In this document: positions 56,661-64,000 of the stretch, in pieces
Layout: the number at the start of each line of letters is the position of its first letter
Numbering within the stretch: position 1 is the stretch's first letter
Assembly (NCBI GenBank): GCA_001465935.1
Contig: LNKV01000007.1
Location: 992,001 to 1,056,000, forward strand
DNA from: Clarireedia homoeocarpa
Taxonomy: Eukaryota; Ascomycota; Leotiomycetes; Helotiales; Rutstroemiaceae
Reading direction: 5' to 3'
DNA: 64,000 nucleotides
Position numbers and translations under genes: made by a program
The notes under the pieces: generated by a model
Database searches by the model: none
What the model was told of the DNA's origin: nothing
Seen by the model: the letters and a program-made list of their open reading frames with translations, nothing else

Positions 56661-57755
56661 ATGAACGCACAATCAGATTACAAGGGAAGGAGGACGCAGG
56701 GTATGCGTGGAATGAGTATGGATAATATCTTGGGAGATCCATTCGCGTTGGCGACCATATCCATTGCTATGGTACGTACTTCGAGAGACTGATACTTGTT
56801 GCGCCATACACGACTCACAATGAATTATGACTGACCTGTTCTTTCAATAGCTCGCATGGTTTATTGCGTTTATTGGATCAATAATAGCCACAGTATCACA
56901 TGCACCTGATGACGGCTTTCCAAATTACTCATGGTTCACTGTTGCATACATGCTATGTTGTATAATTGGCGTGTTTGTGGTGATCGCATCAGACACAACT
57001 CAAACTTACCATGTTGCTATTGTGGGATTCCTAGCTACCGGTCTGGTTCTCACGAGCTCATCCGTCAATTCGTTGATCTATTCATCAAATGGAGCCAAGG
57101 AAGCCACTGCGGCTGGACACATTCTTCTTTCGATGGTTGCTGTAAGTTTACGCAGGGCACATGCCAGGGATCTTTGCTTACAATGTACATCTAGATTGTC
57201 TGGATTTTCTACTTTGGGTCCACGCCTTCCGCAGTTCCTCGAGCCTACCTTGATTCATTCGCTCTTCACAAAGATCATCGAGTATCATCGGGTGGACGAG
57301 GAATGTCTACCAATTATGGAAATAGTTATGGAAATAGTTACGGGAATGGTCGTCCAGATACTTCAGTCTCTTCAAATGTTCCACCACAGATGTACACATC
57401 AGCCCAATTGGGAGGCTTCGAAACATCATCGCCTGTAGCAGGATTCCCAGGAGGTGCTGCAGGAGCCGAAAGAAATTCCACGATACCAAGATTCGGCAAT
57501 GGTGCCAATAACCTAGGAGTAAACGGGGGCATGAGCTCGGAACCTACAGCAGGAGAGGTAGTTGTACCAACAGAATATCCATACCGAGCGAAGGCAATTT
57601 ACTCCTACGATGCCAACCCGGACGACGCGAACGAGATCAGCTTTGCAAAGCATGAAATTCTGGAGGTATCAGATGTTAGCGGACGATGGTGGCAAGCAAA
57701 GAAGGAAAACGGAGACACTGGAATAGCACCCTCGAATTATTTAATCCTGTTATAG
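56661..57755 (+). CDS. SHO1: High-osmolarity signalling protein Sho1
   Basis: Exons 56661-56771, 56851-57141 and 57195-57755 encode 320 residues. The N-terminus (DNILGDPFALATISIAM) leads into four TM helices, including LAWFIAFIGSIIATVSHAPD, WFTVAYMLCCIIGVFVVIAS, VGFLATGLVLTSSSVNSLIY and VWIFYFGSTPSAVPRAYLDS. A Gly/Ser/Asn-rich cytosolic linker carries a short NYGNSYGNSYGN repeat. The C-terminal SH3 domain (about residues 262-320) has YRAKAIYSYDANPDDANEIS, WWQAKKENGDTGIAPSNYL with the Trp pair and the PSNY ligand-binding motif. Sho1 is the plasma-membrane adaptor that binds Pbs2 and Ste11 in the HOG osmotic-stress branch and also links to filamentation. Length and topology match the family. 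Confidence 0.95.
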
Positions 57756-59574
57756 GATAATATGGGGCGACGGGAAGTAAACAGCGATATAACACCACAC
57801 ACTTGTACTGGGAAATGGACGGAAATATTGAGCGTGTGTGGGGAAAGCCTTCTTTTTCAACAACAAATGGGATACCTGGTTTTGGTTTGGAGTTATGTAA
57901 TCAAGTCAATGTGTTACGATTGGGTTTCGTTTTACTTTTCTTTTTGCAATTGCTTTCTTTCTTTTTGCTTCAAGCTCTCAGGGCTTCAGGCCTTATTTTC
58001 GTGTTAACTGGCGAGAAGCAAGCAAACGCTGGAGATGCTCACAGCTTGTTGTTTTACATATCAAGATACATTGGTGGGATAGGGAGGAATGAAGTCAAAC
58101 AAAGAACATGTAAAGGGTGCGGAAAAACGGTCAAGGAGGTGGAGGTTATTTCAACTCGGTGCTTGAAGAGATCTTCTGGCGTCTTATCACTCTCTGCAGT
58201 AACAGCGTCATACAACCGGATCAGTTGGTGGTAGCTAGCGGGATGGGAATGCCTAGAAAGTGTATATTATATCAATTTTTTCCCCCCCAAACTTCCAAAA
58301 ATCTGCAAGAACGAGTTTCTGTGTGTTGCTCTGCGATCTTTCTCTTTTGCCTTTGTGATTACCCCCGCTCAACCCCGCTTTTCTCCCTTCGCACTTTCTG
58401 CACTCAGTTAGTTCTTCCTCGGTGAGGGCTCCTAGTTGGGCCTTGCGAAGGTCGCTGCAGTGTGCATGTTTGCAGAAGCAAAGCAGCGACTGGTAGATGG
58501 CGGAGCACAACACAATAAAAGAAGGTCTACTTACTCTTTGCTTGGCAGTGTCAGCCGGGTAATGAATGAGTGGGCTGGCTGGCTAAGCTCGTTCGCATAC
58601 GTTCTCGTGTCCCCAGCCCCCAACAGAAGAAAGGAGAAGATTTGGCATCAGGAGACCAGCGACAGCACACCTGCCCGTTTCAAAAACACCGTGACGCGAC
58701 CGGTCGGTCTTCTTTCCGTGCGTTTTCGCTTGCAAATTGAATACAGTACTGTACTCCGACTCCCATTCTTGGAGCTCGTTCGTCCCAAACGCAATCCGTT
58801 GTCGTCTGCGTGGTGGCAAGTGAAGCTCTCCAGACTAGATTGATTGAGCAGCTGAAAGCGGCCCAAGGAAAGGAACGGAAAGGAAGTGGTAAAGAGTAGC
58901 AAGAAAAGTCTGAGTATGTGAGAGGCACAACCATATCGATACGCTGCTCCCTGCAACCAAAGCGGATATGTGCATACAGGCGTTTATACAGGGCGCTTGA
59001 AGGTTGCGTAGAGTTCCGGGAAGGTTCTCGAGTATTCATCTGTATTCTTGCTGGCATTCTGTAGATTTCATGAGGCTACTAAGCCTCTGTGTCTCCTGCA
59101 AGGGATCTCTGCATGCCAAAAAGCGATGCTCAATGGATATGAATAAAAGAACGAGAGAGAGATACCCTCTCCTCTGCTCGTCTAGTGGAGGGCTATACCC
59201 ATGTCGGACACGCTTCGTCGTTACGATGGTATTAAATAGTGGTGTATAAAACCTTATATTTTCAGTCTCTTGCATTTCAAAAATATCTTACTATCAAATG
59301 GGGTATGCGCTATCTTAGCCTCATGATTTTGTATTTTTAACCCAGTTCATCCGAAACGACAAAAGGCTCATCCATCCACCCCCATCCATCCCACATGCCA
59401 CGCAGATAGGCTGTAAAAAAAAAAGAAGTGATATATATCGCACGGAGCTCCCCCCATTTTCCTAGTTCCTGGAAATGTCCCAAAAGCAACTCCATACCAC
59501 AAAAATTTGATCCTTGGATCAGGGAAAGAACTAGATTTGGGGTTGTAAAAAACAGCGCTGGTAACATAATTCCT
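57756..59574. other. Convergent intergenic region between SHO1 and ceramide synthase
   Basis: About 1.8 kb. The frames on + at 57762-58234 follow the Sho1 stop without splice context, and the others are short. I see no supported gene; a non-coding transcript or long 3' UTRs are possible. Confidence 0.4.
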
Positions 59575-61208
59575 TCAAACTCCCTTGTCGCACCCAATCC
59601 TTCCCAGTAACTCCTTTCTATCACTGTGACCCGGAATGCTTACCCCGCTCGCACTACTAGAACTCTTCTTATACCGGCTGTTCCTCGACGACCGGCCTTT
59701 GAGGTTAAGCGACTCAACACCCACTTCTTCCTCATAAGGTTCGCCTTCGAATTGGTTGACCACCTCTGCGATCAGCTTCTCATCTTGTTTGACGTCCTCT
59801 TCTTCGTTCTCGGCTTCGTCTTCGCTCCTTATGTCTTCCGCTTCCCCACCTCTGATGACCTTAATAGCAACTTTCATGATCATCCAGAACCACATTAACA
59901 TGATGCATTGGAGGAACAACAGGGCGCTCAGAAATCCCCACTTGATCTGATCATTCCAGCAGACTGTTCCTTCTGGGTCACGGAATGGCGTAAATAGATG
60001 ACCAAAACGATCCGGGGGAGTAAATGGCCCCGTGATATCACCATTTTTGCCGTGATAACACCCGTAGTTGATGATTTTAGGAATATCTACCCATACCGAG
60101 TAACAAACCATCATATAGAAAATGTGACGGGCAGCTATCCAAGTTACGAGGAATAGACCGAAAGCAAAGTCACAGAGAGTGTTGTACCCAAGATATTTGA
60201 GGCATTTTGCGAACTGAATGAAACGATTAGCTTTTCCATATCGACGCAGAAATTCTTTCATAGGAAGAGATTCTTACTGGGAAGAAGATGTCCACCACAT
60301 CCATCAAACAAAGGATTACGTTGGCTACTTTGGTCTGGTGGTAACCGTAACTAGTGAAAATCAACAAAGTCGTAACAATGTGATGCGAGAACATCTGCCA
60401 ATGATCCTTTCGACGTTCTTCGATGTTAATGACCATAATTTGTTGCAGCCAAAATGCGTATTGCACCAATATGTACCATTTTTGAAGTCCACCAATTTCT
60501 CGATCTGGCCAGTTCGTCCACAGCTCGCTCAAATTTAACCAGTAGTCCGAAGTGACATATATGTACTAGGGAGAGATGAGCTGGGGGCTCCCCACTGGGA
60601 GACCAGGAGCAACATACCATTCCAAGAGTCCAAAACACAGAATAGTAAACCAGAAGCCAAGCCTGCTCAGCAAATCTTGTCATGTCCTTCTTCGTCTTTA
60701 TTCCTCCCATTTTAGCCAATGGTGTGAGAGCATAATCCATAACAGCAGCACGAAGTCCAGTGATGACCACGATCCAATAGAACACCATCCAAGCATCATT
60801 CCAGCCTGCGCAGAACCTGCCGGACTCGGGGTTGTAGTACGAGAGTTCGAAAAATTTGCGGGTGTGTCGGCGGGCTCTAGGGAAACAGATGTGCGTCAAG
60901 GAGAGAAGCATCAGCAGATTCACGGATAACCCTAAAGCCAGCTGTCAGGACGAATTCTTTTGGGGGACAAGAAGAGAGAGAAAAGTACCTATTTGGTGCT
61001 GCACAATCCATCTGCAGACCATTTCTAGAGGACCATCCTCTTTCCTCTTGACCTTTCTCTTATTTATCATTGGTCGAGTGGGATACGGCGTTTGGCTGTG
61101 AAAGTTTTGTTCTATACCAATAACGCTGTCGCCAGGTTTTTTTGTCCAGTCTTGCACAACTTTGGTATATCCATCTTGTGCCGCAACGGTTGGGGGATGT
61201 TGGTTCAT
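59575..61208 (-). CDS. LAG1: Sphingosine N-acyltransferase (ceramide synthase, Lag1/Lac1 family)
   Basis: Exons 61208-60989, 60931-60618, 60565-60278 and 60213-59575 encode 486 residues; the ATG at 61208 (MNQHPPTVAAQDGYTKVV) is chosen over an upstream TTG-initiated extension. The TLC domain contains FCAGWNDAWMVFYWIVVITG, WPDREIGGLQKWYILVQYAF and the Lag1 motif around RRKDHWQMFSHHIVTTLLIF with the catalytic His pair, then CLMDVVDIFFPFAKCLKYLG. Several TM helices precede and follow. The C-terminal tail is acidic (EDIRSEDEAENEEEDVKQDE) and Ser-rich, as in fungal Lag1/Lac1, where it binds regulators or is phosphorylated. The enzyme joins acyl-CoA to a sphingoid base in the ER. Long-chain specificity cannot be told. 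Confidence 0.95.
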
Positions 61209-62396
61209 GGCGATACAAGACGAGAGGGGGAGGGGAGCGTGGGTTTTTTGGGCGAAATTTGTTGAAAATCGAAGTTCAATTGGATGAAAAACGGTTGTAT
61301 TCCTTTCCAATTGTCCTTCAGATTCGAGCAGGTTTAAAGGAATGAATGGACCATGGAGTAGCCTTCCCTATTCCCTTTTAAACGAACAGCAATAGGAGAA
61401 TATAGAGGAAACCGAGTTCAAAACGAATGTGGAGGCAGGGCGGTGAAAAAAGAATTTCTGTGTGTTGAGACGCACTCGACTAATTTTCCTGTGCCCTTGA
61501 ACGCTGTAGATACTAGTGAGGGAGATGTGCGGGTGCGGGTGATGTGCTTTTTTTGTTAAGTCCTTCTGAGAGCAAAGATACAGGGTAAGCTGGTACTTTT
61601 AACGAATAGCAGCATCCGGTGGAGTAATAAGTTACTTGTATAACACTGCAAGTTCAACTAGTAGAAACATGATAGGCATAGGGGGTTTGTTTTACATGTT
61701 TTCGACGCAGAAGGAGAGAAGGAGAAAACGGGGGCGAATTCTGCTCAGCAAATGATATTCCTCGTGCAAATGCGAGTCAGATTGATTGTACGCTGTTCAG
61801 TGTACACTTTCCTTGCATCCTTCTACTCTTGGCAGTATTTACCCTCTCCCGCGTCCACGTTGTCCCTTTCTTTCTTCCTCTTGGATGCACTTTTCTTGCA
61901 TCCTTCTAGCTTCACGGTAGTCGCGAATGCCCTCGTCCATCTTCTCTGCCCAGAGACTTCTACCTCAATCGAGAAAGGGCTTTGGAACTACTGTGCACTC
62001 AGTAGAGGTTATCCTTGGTCGGATCCAGCTTATAGATAGGAGATGGAACCTCAATCAAAGCTCAGACCTGCCATAGCTTTCACGTTTTCGGTAGGAAAAA
62101 CAAAGGTACCACTTTATTTCGAATAGACTGACAACTACCTATTAAGCACAGTTGGAAAGAAAGAGGAGACCCCCACTCAATCAAGAAAATGAAGGTAACG
62201 AAACGGGAAAAACTACGAAGGGTACGCTGGAAAGTAGTAGAACCACAATTTTACTCCATTTCCCGTCCAAAAGTCCAGCTTCCCAAATAGCCATTGCCAA
62301 GTTCTTCAACGCATTTATTCGATTTGTGCCCCTGCAGAGCGCGACTCCTGGCCGCTCACCAACATCCTCATGTTCGCTACCCGACCAAAGCACCTC
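61209..62396. other. Intergenic region
   Basis: The region is the upstream side of the ceramide synthase gene and the 3' side of the Bax-inhibitor gene. Open frames such as 61752-62039 have no motif. No gene is called. Confidence 0.4.
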
Positions 62397-63441
62397 CTAA
62401 TTATTTTGTTGAGAGTTGAGAATGCGGAGAATGGCTAGGAATAGGTTGATGATGTCGAGGTACAGACTGATAGCAGCCGCGATCTCTTCTTCTACATGGT
62501 AATGTCTCATGATGAGTTGTGTATCAACAAGAATGTAGCCGGAGAAAATAAGGGCGGCAATTCCAGAGTATGCTAACTCAACAGTACTGTTGCTTGGGAA
62601 GAATGCAGCCATGAATCCGAAGAGTATCAATGCCCATAGTCCACCAAACAAGTATGGCATCCATGAGGTAAAATCGTACTTGGTCTGGCAGGCGAACAGA
62701 GTGAGCGCAACGAATATTCCAGCGGTGAGCAATACAGCTTGCAAGACGATGCGCGAGTCAAAGGTCGATACGATTACCGAAACCGAGTAAGCTTCGAGAG
62801 CCGTGAATCCTGTGAGGAAGAGGAGGTTGGTTGGATAAGACTTTCGTTTCCAGTATGTCAAGAGCATGAAGCCAATCGCGCCGAAAAGCTATAAATGTTA
62901 GCAGAGCAAGATGAAGTTGCGATTCTTTGTTATACCGAAGTCCATAACATCCAAGTATTGGTTTGAATCCAGTTCTTATAGGAGCTGCTAAAGAAGGAAA
63001 TCGAGCTAAGAATAGCCGTGGCGATGAGTTGCACAGAGCTGGCGGCATGTTTAGCAGGATGTCTCCGGTGATGTACGGACTGCGAAAACTTACAGAATCG
63101 CATAGACCTTTCGAACGAACTGGATGAATTATTAGCAATATGCGCAATGATGGAGAATATGAGAGAAGGCGGCATACCTGCATCCGAATCTCGATAGTTG
63201 CTTCAGCTACAGAACCGCCAAACTAGATCTTCGTTAGAACTCTGCTGCATCCACTGGTATTGATGCGAACCTTGAAGTCATCTGGAATATTGTCCTCGCT
63301 GCTTCTAGGTCCTCCAAGTAAAGCATCGTTGTCGGCAGATGCAGATGGCTCAGCATAGGCAGGCGGAGCTTGGGAATAACGAGCGGTATCATCAAAAGAG
63401 TCTCTTTGAGGAGCAGGGGTATATTTTGTGTTTGCCGACAT
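62397..63441 (-). CDS. Bax inhibitor-1/LFG (TMBIM) family membrane protein
   Basis: Exons 63441-63271, 63222-63178, 63119-63094 (26 nt), 63038-62936 and 62888-62397 encode 278 residues. The cytosolic N-terminus (MSANTKYTPAPQRDSFDDTA, then PPAYAEPSA) is Pro/Tyr-rich. Six to seven TM helices follow: VYAILSVQLIATAILSSISF, LFGAIGFMLLTYW, SYPTNLLFLTGFTALEAYSV, LQAVLLTAGIFVALTLFA, and YLFGGLWALILFGFMAAF. The C-terminal YSGIAALIFSGYILVDTQLI and MRHYHVEEEIAAAISLYLDI are the TMBIM signature with its Asp pair. Yeast Bxi1/Ybh3 and animal LFG proteins in the ER or vacuole affect Ca2+ and unfolded-protein responses. The class is certain and the specific role inferred. Confidence 0.92.
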
Positions 63442-63631
63442 CTTGAAAGTTATCCCAGATGTTTAGTAGGAGAAGTAGTATACCGTGGATATAATTGTCG
63501 GAGAAGAGTAAGATGGCGAAAACAAGTTGCGTGAGATGAGGATGGAATGGCTGTGCTATAGTAGAATAGAATGCTCTAGTAACGTCATGGTGATTGGCGA
63601 GGTAAGGCTCAAGGTACACTAGTGCCCGCTT

Positions 63632-63851
63632 CACCAGTGGGTGTACTACCTACCTATCCGACCAACTCCCAAACTTCAATATTCGACTAAAATATATGCT
63701 TTTGAGATCTCTACTCTAGCAAGTGTATATACGAGCTCTTAATGATTAAATTGTATTGGGACAATCAGATATATAAGTTTTCAAATGTCCAGATTGTACT
63801 TGAACAATCAGAAATCCGAAGTTAGTCGGATAGTTAGTACACCCACTGGTG
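63632..63851. mobile_element. MITE-like element, ~220 bp, with ~28-bp terminal inverted repeats
   Basis: The left end CACCAGTGGGTGTACTA and the following CCTATCCGACCAAC are mirrored at the right end by TTAGTCGGATAGTTAGTAC and ACCCACTGGTG, with one 4-bp indel in an otherwise matching inverted repeat. The interior is AT-rich with related sub-repeats (TTGTATTGGGACAATCAGA, TTGTACTTGAACAATCAGA) and no coding capacity. No clear target-site duplication is visible. It lies about 190 bp upstream of the Bax-inhibitor gene start. Confidence 0.7.
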
Positions 63852-64000
63852 CATGAAGAAACGTACAAAAATAATTTATTGTTAATTGTTTGATTCATAA
63901 CTCCATTAATTGTGCGTATCTTCTGGTGAGTCGATTTGTTATCACATCGGGGCTGGCGTCACAGAGAGAGCATCATTATTAAAGAAAAAAAAGAGCGGAA

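Noticed and set aside
1..64000. CRISPR arrays, bacterial operons, rRNA genes
   Set aside because: No direct-repeat/spacer pattern, no Shine-Dalgarno-linked gene strings, and no rRNA-like stretches were seen; intron content marks the DNA as eukaryotic.

Overview
The window looks like chromosomal DNA of a filamentous ascomycete. Genes carry short introns (mostly about 45-65 bp) with GTAAGT/GTATGT-type donors, CTAAC-like branch points and CAG/TAG acceptors. Protein families such as the Pth11-type 7-TM protein, Sho1, Ro10, class II DAHP synthase and Hol1-type MFS point to Pezizomycotina. A leotiomycete is my best guess, from general sequence feel and not from a search. There are no prokaryotic operons, no CRISPR arrays and no confident tRNA genes.

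Left part (1-14 kb): a 5'-truncated coiled-coil spindle-pole-type protein (Cep57/Ppc89-like C-terminus), then a convergent kinetochore Ame1/CENP-U-like gene, a PQ-loop membrane protein, a twin-CX9C protein, a Hol1-like MFS transporter with an in-frame stop, and a secreted purine nucleoside permease-like protein. From 14 to 20.5 kb there is a gene-poor block with a 9-bp minisatellite, ending in the TATA box and leader of a Myb/SANT-like regulator.

Middle (24-43 kb): COX10 (heme A pathway), a possibly myristoylated helix-turn-helix protein head-to-head with a large secreted protein of unknown function, two short-chain dehydrogenases, a degraded AT-rich interval, a Pth11-like receptor, HYPK head-to-head with class II DAHP synthase, and a damaged locus in which a RanBP2-type zinc finger has been partly duplicated.

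Right part (43-64 kb): ESCRT-III Did2/CHMP1, methylcrotonyl-CoA carboxylase alpha (leucine catabolism), NAD(P)HX epimerase head-to-head with mitochondrial ribosomal protein bS16m, a vacuolar-type amino-acid transporter head-to-head with dynactin Ro10/p24, a repeat-rich interval, the osmosensor Sho1, ceramide synthase Lag1, a Bax-inhibitor-1-type protein, and a 220-bp MITE-like element.

Most genes are independent housekeeping or signalling genes, not a cluster. Recurrent themes are mitochondrial function (COX10, MCC-alpha, bS16m, NAD(P)HX repair, perhaps one SDR and the twin-CX9C protein) and membrane or cytoskeletal biology. Exon structures were reconstructed by eye from splice signals, reading-frame phase and family consensus. 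The most notable signals are four introns that appear to need GC donors, the duplicated zinc-finger intron/exon unit, the MFS gene with an internal stop, and the MITE-like element.
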